The notes under the pieces: model-generated
Seen by the model: only the letters and a program-made list of their open reading frames with translations
The model's database searches: none
Told to the model about the DNA's origin: nothing
Position numbers and translations under genes: made by a program
DNA from: CAZMCH01 sp964564735
GTDB lineage: Bacteria; Poribacteria; DTPJ01
DNA length: 64,000 bases
Assembly (NCBI GenBank): GCA_964564735.1
Contig: CAZMCH010000001.1
Span: 62,001 to 126,000, forward strand
Reading direction: 5' to 3'
Shown here: positions 34,449-42,867 of the stretch, in pieces
Layout: each line of letters begins with the position of its first letter
How positions within the stretch are numbered: position 1 is the first letter of the stretch

Positions 34449-35177
34449 TTAATTTATCCTTTGTTCTTTATATGATATTCCAGCGTCAACAAATGCCTTA
34501 AATAATGCAAGCATGGGTTCGCTATTTTGCCACATACGTTCAGGATGAAATTGAACTCCAATTGCAAATGGATGCTTTGTGCTTTCTATACATTCTATTA
34601 TGCCATCGCTTGCAGTTGCAGATATAGCGAAGCCTGTTGCCAAGTTTTTTACTGACTGATGATGAAATGTATTTACACGAAATTCTGTTTGTCCTATTAT
34701 TGTTGCTAACTTGCTTCCTTCTTTTATTTTTATTGAGTGTGTTGCATGTGAACCCGGCGCAGTCTGGCGATGCTTCAAAATACCATTAAGGTTTGAATAC
34801 ATGTCTTGATAGAGTGACCCTCCACCTGCAACATTTAGCGTTTGTATGCCTCTACATATTCCAAAAATCGGTATATTCAATTTAAGTGCTTGAGTTGCAA
34901 GATGGATTTCTATTCGATCTCGCTCAACATCAATTCTACCCAAAGCCTGTATTGGTTCTTCTCCAAAATATGAAGGGTCCATATCTACTCCGCCAGAAAG
35001 CAACAACCCATCTATAATACTTATGTATCCATCAAAAGATGATTCGTTTTTTGCTAGTGGAAGAACGATTGGAGTTCCTCCTGCAGACTCTATTGCGCTT
35101 ATATATTCGTTACTGATATAGCTATCATTTGTATTTAGTTCGCTAGTTCCGCATGTTATACCAATAATAGGACGCAT
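34449..35177 (-). CDS. Gamma-glutamyl-gamma-aminobutyrate hydrolase family protein (peptidase C26)
   Basis: The 242-residue class-I glutamine-amidotransferase-like protein contains the nucleophile elbow FGICRGIQTLNVAGGGSLYQD with catalytic Cys, and GVQFHPERM with catalytic His and Glu. DGLLLSGGVDMDPSYFG completes the C26 signature. It hydrolyses gamma-glutamyl amides as PuuD does, though the physiological substrate is not given by context. It lies 18 bp downstream of the LamG protein gene. TTAAGGAGATGGTAA precedes ATG. Confidence 0.92.
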   Translation of the reverse strand: MRPIIGITCGTSELNTNDSYISNEYISAIESAGGTPIVLPLAKNESSFDGYISIIDGLLLSGGVDMDPSYFGEEPIQALGRIDVERDRIEIHLATQALKLNIPIFGICRGIQTLNVAGGGSLYQDMYSNLNGILKHRQTAPGSHATHSIKIKEGSKLATIIGQTEFRVNTFHHQSVKNLATGFAISATASDGIIECIESTKHPFAIGVQFHPERMWQNSEPMLALFKAFVDAGISYKEQRIN

Positions 35178-35195
35178 TTACCATCTCCTTAAAAT

Positions 35196-35963
35196 CTAAT
35201 ATTTCTTTATTTCTCCCCAATAACCTGTAAGTTTATCCTTACTATTTACAGCCAAAAAATCTAATGGAAATTCGTAAGCATGCAAAATTTGGGCTTCAGT
35301 CATGGGTTTATCCCATATCTGTATCTCATCAATTACACCCATTATACCCCAAGATTCTGCAGGCGCTGCTGGGTTATTTCCAAAACGTAATGGCAAGCCC
35401 AAGAATCCAATTGCACCGGGCAGCCTTGCACTACCATCAAGTTTTCCATCCAGATAAAATTTTAGTGTATCTGCATCATAGGTCGCAGCAAGGAAATGCC
35501 ATTTGTTTGTCTCAACGGGAGTTTTTCCGGGCGCTCGTGGGAATTGTCCGCCTTGATGTATATATGCCTTAAAAACTCCGTCTGCAACGTGTATAACATA
35601 GGCATCTCCATAGCAAAATAGCTCTTGCCTTCCACCAGAAGACGTAACATTAGCCCATAACATCCATGTTATTGATTTATCCAGTTGTAAGTCATCAGAC
35701 ATTGGAACTTCAATATAACTGCTGTTGCCTCCTTGAAACTGCACACCTTTGCCGAATTTTGCGTTGACACGAACAGGCTTTCCGACAAACTCGCCATGAT
35801 TTTTGCCGACAAAATCAGTAACCTTTTTTCCATCTGCCTCATCTAAATCCCATCTAGCAACAAGATTTGGCACTTGCGCTAACGAGAAATTTATGGAAAA
35901 TAAAAGCAAAAAAAACATAATGAAAAAGCAAAAAACGATTTTATTTACCATATTTACCATCAT
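35196..35963 (-). CDS. Secreted LamG/concanavalin-like protein with C-terminal W-K tail
   Basis: The 255-residue protein has a signal peptide (about 1-30, SLAQ) and one LamG-like jelly-roll domain: LVARWDLDEADGKKVTDFVG, GVQFQGGNSSYIEVPMSD, WHFLAATYDADTLKFYLDG and GVIDEIQIWDKPMTEAQIL. The C-terminus SKDKLTGYWGEIKKY matches the tail of three other secreted proteins. It presumably binds polysaccharide or is a structural surface protein. The frame runs upstream to 36053, but AAGGAGG at 35974-35968 selects the ATG at 35963 (or 35960). It lies 19 bp downstream of the nucleoside hydrolase gene. Confidence 0.85.
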   Translation of the reverse strand: MMVNMVNKIVFCFFIMFFLLLFSINFSLAQVPNLVARWDLDEADGKKVTDFVGKNHGEFVGKPVRVNAKFGKGVQFQGGNSSYIEVPMSDDLQLDKSITWMLWANVTSSGGRQELFCYGDAYVIHVADGVFKAYIHQGGQFPRAPGKTPVETNKWHFLAATYDADTLKFYLDGKLDGSARLPGAIGFLGLPLRFGNNPAAPAESWGIMGVIDEIQIWDKPMTEAQILHAYEFPLDFLAVNSKDKLTGYWGEIKKY

Positions 35964-35982
35964 TTTTCCTCCTTGAATGTAA

Positions 35983-36903
35983 TCAAACATTTCTGGTCTT
36001 AAGCTTATCAAATAGATTACGAAATATAGGATCACGATGAACAAAGATCGCATTTCTTATGAAATGACGCTTATTATCAAAGCTATATGTTACTTGATCT
36101 GTCAATATCGGACTATGCACTATCTCTGTTGGAACCCAATTTGGATTAAGTAGCCATGCAATTGCAGATATATCCCATATAACTTTTGAATACGCATATT
36201 GATCAGGATGATAATTAACAAAGATTTCATAAAGATAATCGCCAACCTTGCCCTGTCCCTTGACATATTTAGCCATCTCTGATTCTGTTGTTAGCAAGTG
36301 CGAAGTTACACCAGAGCAAGGTATATGTATCAAAGGCACTCCGCAATCAAAAATCAGTCTTGAAGCCCTTATATCTTGCATGAGATTAAATTCAGAAGCG
36401 GATGACCAATGCAAAGGCTGACCGCCCAGCCAAATAACTACAATACGATTTACTATCTCTGGTTCTAGCATAATTGCAGATGCTATATTTGTAATTGCAC
36501 CGATAGCAGAGACATAAAGCAAACGATCATCTTGTTTCATTGCACGTTCAATCAGATCAAGCACTGCTTCGCTTTCCTCTGGCTTATCCCTGTCTTTGAG
36601 ATATGCAGTTGAACCACGATAGGCGAATCCCTCTGGCTTAACATACATAAAGTTTAATAGCCTCATTATTTCCTCATAACTCTTTTCCATACCATCAGCG
36701 GGACCTGACGAACGATTATTAAAATACGGAGCCGCATAGACAGCCTCAAAATCCAATTTTTCAGGCGACATAAGGGCATAAATTAAGGCAAACTGATCGT
36801 CAATTTCGTTATATGTATCCGTATCTAAAACAAATCTAACCTTATCAGACGGATGATTCAGGCGTCTTAACATTTCTTCTTCACTTATCTTTGGAAAGTT
36901 CAT
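35983..36903 (-). CDS. Inosine-uridine preferring nucleoside hydrolase
   Basis: The 306-residue protein has the calcium-binding aspartate cluster near its N-terminus (FVLDTDTYNEIDDQFAL, similar to the DxDxxxDD motif), FEAVYAAPYFNN, YVSAIGAITNIASAI and IVVIWLGGQPLHW, with a C-terminal VIWDISAIAW. It would hydrolyse the N-glycosidic bond of ribonucleosides or related compounds. No signal peptide is seen in the chosen frame. The frame extends to 36996, but that part covers repeat copy 2; the ATG at 36903 has GGAG 8 nt upstream. Confidence 0.88.
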   Translation of the reverse strand: MNFPKISEEEMLRRLNHPSDKVRFVLDTDTYNEIDDQFALIYALMSPEKLDFEAVYAAPYFNNRSSGPADGMEKSYEEIMRLLNFMYVKPEGFAYRGSTAYLKDRDKPEESEAVLDLIERAMKQDDRLLYVSAIGAITNIASAIMLEPEIVNRIVVIWLGGQPLHWSSASEFNLMQDIRASRLIFDCGVPLIHIPCSGVTSHLLTTESEMAKYVKGQGKVGDYLYEIFVNYHPDQYAYSKVIWDISAIAWLLNPNWVPTEIVHSPILTDQVTYSFDNKRHFIRNAIFVHRDPIFRNLFDKLKTRNV

Positions 36904-36922
36904 CAATCCATCTCCTTCACTC

Positions 36923-36965
36923 ATAGAACGCTGATTAGGCTGATTTGGCAGATTAGGACAGATTA
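36923..36965 (+). repeat. Dispersed ATAGAACGC repeat, copy 2
   Basis: ATAGAACGCTGATTAGGCTG followed by more [GC]CTGATT/GCAGATT/ACAGATT words. It forms an inverted pair with copy 3 at 37038-37082, with about 70 bp of AT-rich sequence between. Confidence 0.6.
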
Positions 36966-37037
36966 AAAATCGTGAAATATGATACGTAAGAAACATTATC
37001 CATTACTTATTACGCATTTCGTTTTACATATTACAAA

Positions 37038-37082
37038 CCAAATCAGTAAAAATCCGCCAAATCTGTTTAATCTGCGTTCTAT
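37038..37082 (-). repeat. Dispersed ATAGAACGC repeat, copy 3 (inverted)
   Basis: On the - strand this reads ATAGAACGCAGATTAAACAG, then ATTTGGCGGATT. It shares ATAGAACGCAGAT exactly with copy 1 and the GATTTGGC word with copy 2. Confidence 0.6.
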
Positions 37083-37088
37083 TTTCCT

Positions 37089-38168
37089 TTAATATCTTCC
37101 GTATTTATGTGCGCATTCATACATTGCAACGACATTTTCAGTTGGGGAATTATCTTGTAAAGCATGAGTAGGCGCAAAACAATATCCGCCACCGGGCATC
37201 ATAATATCAAGCGTTTCTTTGCAATCGTCAATCACATCTTGAACGGTGCCAAAAGCAACAGGTCCTCCGGTGCTGATACAGCCATGAAACGCCAATCGTC
37301 CACCAAATTTATCTTTGAGATATTTTGGCGACATATCCACTGCTTCGGGCTGAAGTGTGTCAACAACATGGATACCCATCTCTATAAAATCTTCAAAAGC
37401 CCAACTGCTCGATCCGCAACAGTGCATCATAACATAAACATCATAAGCCTTTGCAAGATCGCAATATTTCTGATAGCGTGGTCGGATATGCTTGCGAAAG
37501 GTTGTCATACTAAGCATGGGACCAATTTGCGTCCCTAAATCCTCACCAAGCCATATAAAATCAACCATTCCTTTTGCAGATTCTAGTATCCTATGCGTAA
37601 TCTCAATTTGGATATTCATTCGCCTATCTGCAAGCAACAATCCTGCAGGATTATCAGTAACAAGATCAACCAAAGTCTGTTCCATTCCTCGTAACATACC
37701 ATTTCCGTTGATTATATCCCCAAAACCGCCTGAACCATTTATCGCATATTCCTGTTGATTTTTGCAGGCTTCTTCAACATGACTGAAATCAAAATCATCG
37801 GGAGATGGCATTTTCCATTCAGCGATTTCTTCTTCTGTGGCATCTTTAAGTGGAAAATCGCAGTAATCCCAATATCCTCCGCTTTCATGCTGAACATATC
37901 GTCTGTGAATACCCCAATTGTCAACTAAGACGCCTCTTTCAGGTATATCTTCATGCAGTTTTCCGCCTTTATAGCTTCCGCCAATGCCACGAAAATCAAC
38001 ACCCAATATTTTTGCCAATCCACCAGAATCATTTGGCTTCAATCCGTAATGCTCTTTAAGCCTTCTATCAACATCAGGATTTGCCGAATAGTTAATTGGA
38101 ACTCTATCAGGTTCTTGATTTGCAAATGTTGTCAAAACTCTTTCCTTTGATGTCATTTGTCTTTTCAT
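37089..38168 (-). CDS. Uroporphyrinogen decarboxylase-like protein (MtaA/CmuA type)
   Basis: The 359-residue barrel begins KRQMTSKERVLTTFANQEPDRVPINY, the typical start of URO-D-like proteins not involved in haem synthesis. It has FIWLGEDLGTQIGPMLS, YVMMHCCGSSSWAFEDFIEMGI with His and tandem Cys that can bind zinc as in methyltransferases, HGCISTGGPVAFGTVQDVI and GGGYCFAPTHALQDNSPTENVV. It may transfer methyl groups to or from a corrinoid or thiol; the substrate is unknown. AATAGGTGATAA precedes ATG. It is 7 bp downstream of the double-MBL gene. Confidence 0.9.
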   Translation of the reverse strand: MKRQMTSKERVLTTFANQEPDRVPINYSANPDVDRRLKEHYGLKPNDSGGLAKILGVDFRGIGGSYKGGKLHEDIPERGVLVDNWGIHRRYVQHESGGYWDYCDFPLKDATEEEIAEWKMPSPDDFDFSHVEEACKNQQEYAINGSGGFGDIINGNGMLRGMEQTLVDLVTDNPAGLLLADRRMNIQIEITHRILESAKGMVDFIWLGEDLGTQIGPMLSMTTFRKHIRPRYQKYCDLAKAYDVYVMMHCCGSSSWAFEDFIEMGIHVVDTLQPEAVDMSPKYLKDKFGGRLAFHGCISTGGPVAFGTVQDVIDDCKETLDIMMPGGGYCFAPTHALQDNSPTENVVAMYECAHKYGRY

Positions 38169-38175
38169 TTATCAC

Positions 38176-40029
38176 CTATTCAATGTTTATAATCATGTCA
38201 AACCATTCACCATAGCGTTTATTTCCTAATGTAACATCAAAAGCGATCATATAAAGCCCTTTTTCTGCGTCTGGCATTGCTTGGAAATTCACTTTACTAC
38301 ATTGACTTGTTTCACCTTTGATTGAACATTCAATAACTAACGGATCAGTTTTTATGTCTTTTGGAGTGTGTATCTCTATATGATGGAATAGCTCATGATT
38401 AAGAAAATTCCTTATTTTTAGCTCTATCTCTGTTGATTCATTGGGCTTAAGTGCAATACGATATGGCTTTGCATTAATCCAAAAAGGATCAAACATATAG
38501 CGATAATCCTCTTCTGTGCTAAGTGCAATGAAAGCATCACGCAAAGATAAAACACTAGACTTAAAACGTTCAATTAATCCCTTTGGGTTATCCATCACCC
38601 AAGAATGTCCGCCTATAAGCAGATCAGGATTTAGCTTTTGCAGATAATCAGCGGTATAAATATATCCTTCTTCTAATATTCCGCTGTTATGTGCAACTAC
38701 CGCCTCATGTCCATTTTGTGTTATATCTCTGGGATCACCAAATATATTATCGCCTGTAAATGCAACAAGCCTATTGTCAATTATTCCCCGCAGACATAAG
38801 CCAAATTCAGTCTGACCGGGTAACCAATCCACTGTAAACTTATAGCCTTCCCATTGGAAAGATTCGCCATCTTTGAAAGCTCGATCAATCTTTATTGACT
38901 CAATACCTATTCCATAGGTATTTATCGGTGCAACATAATTATATTGCTTGGGATTTTCAAATTGATCAACCATGCTATCCAAAGTCCATACTTCCACACC
39001 ATATTTTTCTTTGATAAATGGAATATCAGAACAATGATCGCCGTGCATGTGAGTTATTATTACAGCATCAATCTTTTTTAATCCCATTCGTTCCTTCATA
39101 AGCTCAATGGATTTTTCAAGCAAAGGTCTGCCTACTCCGCAATCAACAAATAAGGCATGACCGCTATCAGATAATATCATTGCAAAGTTTGCCCAAAATT
39201 CAGGACCTTTGAACTTAAACAGATGAGGTGATACCTGCCATATATAGGGAACGCTTGTTGGTTTTGATATATTGTCTTGAGCATCATAACCGAAGCTGTT
39301 TACTTCATATCCTCTTATATAATGCTTTTCTAACTCACGTATTTTTCTCTTATATTCCCTTAATTGCGGAACAGGGTCACGAATTATATCACCATGAGAC
39401 GGAAGCATCAGTTTTGGATCAAAACTTTCAATCAGGCAGACGCCATTAAACAGGGCATATATGCCGATAGAAAAGCCATAATCCCATTCAGTATCAAACC
39501 ATGTGTGCATTTTTGCCCCATCAAGCATGACATCACCAGAAAAGGCTATCCAATTATCACCATTTTTTAGCATATATGTCATCGAGCCGGGGCTATTGCC
39601 TCTTGTATTTATGCACCAAAACTCTTTTTTGTTCCATTGGAAAGTGTCCATTGAGCCGAATGTATGATCAATCTTTATCGGTTGTATTGGTGGTCGGACA
39701 TAGCTTGATCCATATACAGTATAAGCATCACCAAGCGAAGGATTCATCTTGCGAAAGCTAGATGGATTCTCAAAAAATGTCCTTTCCGCACCCGAACAAG
39801 CAATTTTGACATTCCAAGATTTTAGCTTCTCTATTCCCTGACATTGCTCTCGATGATGATGTGTAAATAATAGCCAATCTATATGATTAATACCGATATG
39901 TTGCAAATTTTCCAGAACACTGCCATCACCGAGATCAATAAGCAATGCTCTATCACCATGACGCAAAACATAGACATTACAAGTATCAATCCATAGAAAA
40001 ATGTCAGGCAATATTTGTTGAAATTTCAT
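38176..40029 (-). CDS. Double metallo-beta-lactamase-fold hydrolase
   Basis: The 617-residue protein contains two MBL domains. The first (about 1-245) has LLIDLGDGS, LLFTHHHREQCQG and AFSGDVMLDGAKMH. Its metal motif is HHHREQ instead of HxHxDH, so metal binding may be weakened. The second (about 255-510) has the canonical VIITHMHGDHCSD, VAFTGDNIFGD and IGGHSW, and is likely active. The final 100 residues look like a beta-sandwich. No signal peptide is visible. It lies between a TIM-barrel isomerase and a URO-D-like gene; the substrate is unknown. Confidence 0.88.
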   Translation of the reverse strand: MKFQQILPDIFLWIDTCNVYVLRHGDRALLIDLGDGSVLENLQHIGINHIDWLLFTHHHREQCQGIEKLKSWNVKIACSGAERTFFENPSSFRKMNPSLGDAYTVYGSSYVRPPIQPIKIDHTFGSMDTFQWNKKEFWCINTRGNSPGSMTYMLKNGDNWIAFSGDVMLDGAKMHTWFDTEWDYGFSIGIYALFNGVCLIESFDPKLMLPSHGDIIRDPVPQLREYKRKIRELEKHYIRGYEVNSFGYDAQDNISKPTSVPYIWQVSPHLFKFKGPEFWANFAMILSDSGHALFVDCGVGRPLLEKSIELMKERMGLKKIDAVIITHMHGDHCSDIPFIKEKYGVEVWTLDSMVDQFENPKQYNYVAPINTYGIGIESIKIDRAFKDGESFQWEGYKFTVDWLPGQTEFGLCLRGIIDNRLVAFTGDNIFGDPRDITQNGHEAVVAHNSGILEEGYIYTADYLQKLNPDLLIGGHSWVMDNPKGLIERFKSSVLSLRDAFIALSTEEDYRYMFDPFWINAKPYRIALKPNESTEIELKIRNFLNHELFHHIEIHTPKDIKTDPLVIECSIKGETSQCSKVNFQAMPDAEKGLYMIAFDVTLGNKRYGEWFDMIINIE

Positions 40030-40154
40030 AAAAATTTATCCTTGTATTTTTATTGATTCATCAATTTGACTTCCAATAAAAATCACTATATTTTTAAAAG
40101 GTGTTGTTATTTCCAAGCCCTTATTTTTTGCGACTTATTTCATATCAAATATAA

Positions 40155-40955
40155 TTAATCATCTGCCATTTTGATAATCTTACGAATTGATTCAGCAGTA
40201 ACTTTTAATGGTGCATCCCCTTCTGGAACTTCGCTGATTAAGGGTCCGTTATATCCTGCGGATGCCAATTCACTCATAACCACTGGGAAATTGACGTTCC
40301 CTTCAAGTAAAGCAGGCCAAGAACCATTAAGGGCGTTTCCTTTCCAGTCTTTCATGTGAACCATCTTTATATGTTTTCCTAATATGCGCGCCCAATGTTG
40401 AGGAAATTGGAAAACAGCCATATTGCCCGGATCAAAATAGAAGCCAACAGCATTGCTACCAACTTCATTCAAGAAATTGCGCATCTCAAGAGGGCTAAAC
40501 AAAAATCCATTCCATACGAATTCAACCGCCAAAGCAACATTTAGTTTTTCTGCGGTTGTTGCTATGGCTTTTAATGAAGCAATACCGTTTTTATATGCTT
40601 CATCATAATATAGATCAGGATTTAACCCTCCAAGTGTATGTAATGTGCAATATGCGCCTAGTTCTGCGGCGATCTCAAGACCAATCTTAGTTTCTTCAAT
40701 AGCTACCTTTTGCGTATCTCCACTCGCTAATAGATTACCAGTGATATGACTATGACATACGGAATCAATCGTAAGTCCGCAATCATTTGCTGATTTCTTG
40801 ATAGCCTTTAATGTGTCTTTTGGTGTTTCGGGAGTAATTTCTCCACTTCGCCTGATACATAATTCAACCACTTCATAACCTGCGTCTGCAGATGCTTTAA
40901 AAAATTGATCTAATGGCGTTCCGCCTGCGATTAAATGACTAACTCCAACTTTCAT
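40155..40955 (-). CDS. Sugar phosphate isomerase/epimerase-like TIM-barrel protein
   Basis: The 266-residue protein begins MKVGVSHLIAGGTPLDQFFKASADAGYEVVEL and shows ALAVEFVWNGFLFSP, VGFYFDPGNMAV, and KHIKMVHMKDWKG with metal-ligand Glu, Asp, His typical of the xylose-isomerase-like barrel. It is related in fold to the protein at 8720-9718 but not close in sequence. It could work on a keto-sugar. It is 20 bp downstream of the nitrilase-family gene; GGAAAATGAACA precedes ATG. Confidence 0.88.
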   Translation of the reverse strand: MKVGVSHLIAGGTPLDQFFKASADAGYEVVELCIRRSGEITPETPKDTLKAIKKSANDCGLTIDSVCHSHITGNLLASGDTQKVAIEETKIGLEIAAELGAYCTLHTLGGLNPDLYYDEAYKNGIASLKAIATTAEKLNVALAVEFVWNGFLFSPLEMRNFLNEVGSNAVGFYFDPGNMAVFQFPQHWARILGKHIKMVHMKDWKGNALNGSWPALLEGNVNFPVVMSELASAGYNGPLISEVPEGDAPLKVTAESIRKIIKMADD

Positions 40956-40975
40956 TGTTCATTTTCCTTTCATGT

Positions 40976-41914
40976 TTATTTTGGTAGATATTTAAGTCTT
41001 TCACGTCTTGCACGTGCAAAATAATCATCACGAATCTCTATCTCAAATTCTTTGATCATGTCCTGAACAGATACTTCGGGGTGTATTGATGATATAAAGT
41101 AAACAGCCTCCGGGCTTGCTACCTCAATAGAAACATATTCCTGATATTTCCTTTTTAGATTAGCGACTCTCTCAACATTAAAATCAATATGGACGATTTG
41201 CGAATCAAGATTTATTTTGGAAAAGATAATGCGCCCATAGGCACTTGATTCCGCCAAAGTGCGACCTAATGGGTCAACAATAACACTGTTTTCGCCGGGG
41301 GTGCTTGTTGCAATAAAAAGCTGTTGCCTCAATGCGGCGGAGTTTACCATAAATCCGCCTCTAAAGGCAGAAAGCATACAAAGCAATTCTGCACCTTTTC
41401 TATGATAGTCTTCAAGCAATTCATCAAAGTTAAGATCAAAGCAGATAAAAGCACCAATACGCCCAAAATCCGTATCAAAAACTTTTGCGCCATCTCCGGG
41501 GATAGTTCCATATTCTAATTCACCTATTGTTGGGAACATCTTGTCATATACACCAGCGATCTTGCCTTCACGATCAAAAAGAACTGCACTGTTGTATATA
41601 CCCTTTTCCTTCTCATCCTTTCGCCAATATGAAGCAAAAATATAAGTCTTATGCTCTTTTGCCTTTCTGGAAACAAACTTTGTGATCTCTCCACCTTCTG
41701 GAAGTAGATCAGCTTTTTCTATCCTTTCCGCTTGACTAGCAGAATGAGACACGTTCTGCATGAATATTTCTGGAATTAAGATTATATCAGGTTTATCCAG
41801 CGATGCAAAGTCAATTTGATATTCCCATTGAGCTAAGGCATTTTGCATCTTTTCAGGTGTTTCGCCTGTACCTGTGCTATAAGAAATACTTGAAACACCA
41901 ACATATCTTGCCAT
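40976..41914 (-). CDS. Carbon-nitrogen hydrolase (nitrilase superfamily)
   Basis: The 312-residue protein has the Glu-Lys-Cys catalytic triad: DIILIPEIFMQ (Glu), AGVYDKMFPTIGE (Lys) and IGAFICFDLNFDELLEDY (Cys). It hydrolyses amides or nitriles, such as carbamoyl or N-acyl compounds. A C-terminal extension of about 60 residues (LKRKYQEYVSIEVASPEAVYF onwards) is longer than the core fold. AAAGGAGGGAATT precedes ATG. As the first gene of the long - strand run down to 30354, its promoter should be in 41915-42236. Confidence 0.92.
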   Translation of the reverse strand: MARYVGVSSISYSTGTGETPEKMQNALAQWEYQIDFASLDKPDIILIPEIFMQNVSHSASQAERIEKADLLPEGGEITKFVSRKAKEHKTYIFASYWRKDEKEKGIYNSAVLFDREGKIAGVYDKMFPTIGELEYGTIPGDGAKVFDTDFGRIGAFICFDLNFDELLEDYHRKGAELLCMLSAFRGGFMVNSAALRQQLFIATSTPGENSVIVDPLGRTLAESSAYGRIIFSKINLDSQIVHIDFNVERVANLKRKYQEYVSIEVASPEAVYFISSIHPEVSVQDMIKEFEIEIRDDYFARARRERLKYLPK

Positions 41915-42236
41915 AATTCCCTCCTTTGTTGATGTGAAAATAGATTTTTTATGTCATGTTGATTGAGCAGTAATATTCCTGATATGTTTCCATTATGAAT
42001 GTGATATTTTCAGGCGATATTGTAACATAGTTTATAACCTAATTCAATTATCGTATTTCCAACTAAATGTTTTTTTGTGAATATTTTTATATCCCATATT
42101 AGATTAGATGGTTTTATCAAAAATAAAATCCGAACATTTTATCATAAAATTCGTCAAACATTGTAAAATAATTACATAGGGCTATTACATTTAAAATGAT
42201 AAAAAATCATCAAGTTTTGAAAAGGAGAATTCGGCA
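41915..42236. other. 322-bp divergent intergenic region
   Basis: AT-rich, no gene seen. It must hold promoters for the nitrilase-family gene (-) and the helical periplasmic protein gene (+), but I find no element with both good -35 and -10. No RNA gene or clear hairpin was recognised. Confidence 0.5.
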
Positions 42237-42794
42237 ATGAGAAAAACTGGCTTTATTTTAACATCAATACTCGTTATCGGAATAGTATTATTAAGCACCC
42301 ATTTTATCTATGCCCAGCAAAGAGATAACAGACGTCAACAACAAGATAGACCACAATTTGATCCCCAACAAATGATGCAAAGAATGATGGAAAGAATTAT
42401 GGAACGACTCAAACTCAGTGAAGAGGAATCTGCTGTTATAAAGCCTCAAATAGAGTCTATTATGAATTTGCGCACAAAACAAGCAAGCGAAATGAGAGAC
42501 TTAATGGACGCTTTACAAAAAGCCATTGATGCAAAAGACGAAAAACAGATCGGAACTGCTCTTACTGCTATCAAAACAAAGCGTTCAGAGCAAAAAACAG
42601 CATCAGAAAAAGCAGAAAAGGAACTTATTGAGCTTTTGACGGTAGAACAGGAAGCCAATTTGACCCTTTTAGGAGTAGTAAATAGCGATGGCATGGGCAT
42701 GGGCTTTAGATTCGGGCAACCTGGTGGAAATCCTCCCGGTCAACCCGGCGGTAATCGCCCGCAACGTCAAGGTAATCAACGTGGTGATAATTAA
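42237..42794 (+). CDS. Helical periplasmic protein, Spy/CpxP-like size, with Gly/Pro/Gln tail
   Basis: The 185-residue protein has a signal peptide (about 1-27, IYAQ-QRDN), a Gln/Arg/Met-rich helix (QQMMQRMMERIMERL), a long amphipathic helical region, ELIELLTVEQEANLTLLGVV, and a low-complexity Gly-Pro-Gln-Asn tail. The helical core with an LTVEQ-like segment is reminiscent of Spy/CpxP/ZraP periplasmic proteins, but the LTxxQ signature is not exact, so the assignment is tentative. AAGGAGAATTCGGCA precedes ATG. A hairpin follows at 42806-42832 before gspC. Confidence 0.6.
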   Translation: MRKTGFILTSILVIGIVLLSTHFIYAQQRDNRRQQQDRPQFDPQQMMQRMMERIMERLKLSEEESAVIKPQIESIMNLRTKQASEMRDLMDALQKAIDAKDEKQIGTALTAIKTKRSEQKTASEKAEKELIELLTVEQEANLTLLGVVNSDGMGMGFRFGQPGGNPPGQPGGNRPQRQGNQRGDN

Positions 42795-42805
42795 TCATAA
42801 AACAA

Positions 42806-42832
42806 AAGCCTTCTTTTGTAAAAGGAAGGCTT
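42806..42832 (+). terminator. Hairpin after the helical periplasmic protein gene
   Basis: AAGCCTTC (42806-42813) pairs with GAAGGCTT (42825-42832), with inner CTTTT/AAAAG pairing possible. The downstream T-run is weak, so it may attenuate rather than end transcription before the GspC-like gene at 42868. Confidence 0.5.
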
Positions 42833-42867
42833 AAGTAATTTTAGCATATTTTTCGGAGCCAAAAGCC

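Noticed and set aside
36904..36996. N-terminal extension of the nucleoside hydrolase
   Set aside because: It is encoded mainly by dispersed-repeat copy 2, and a ribosome-binding site precedes the ATG at 36903.
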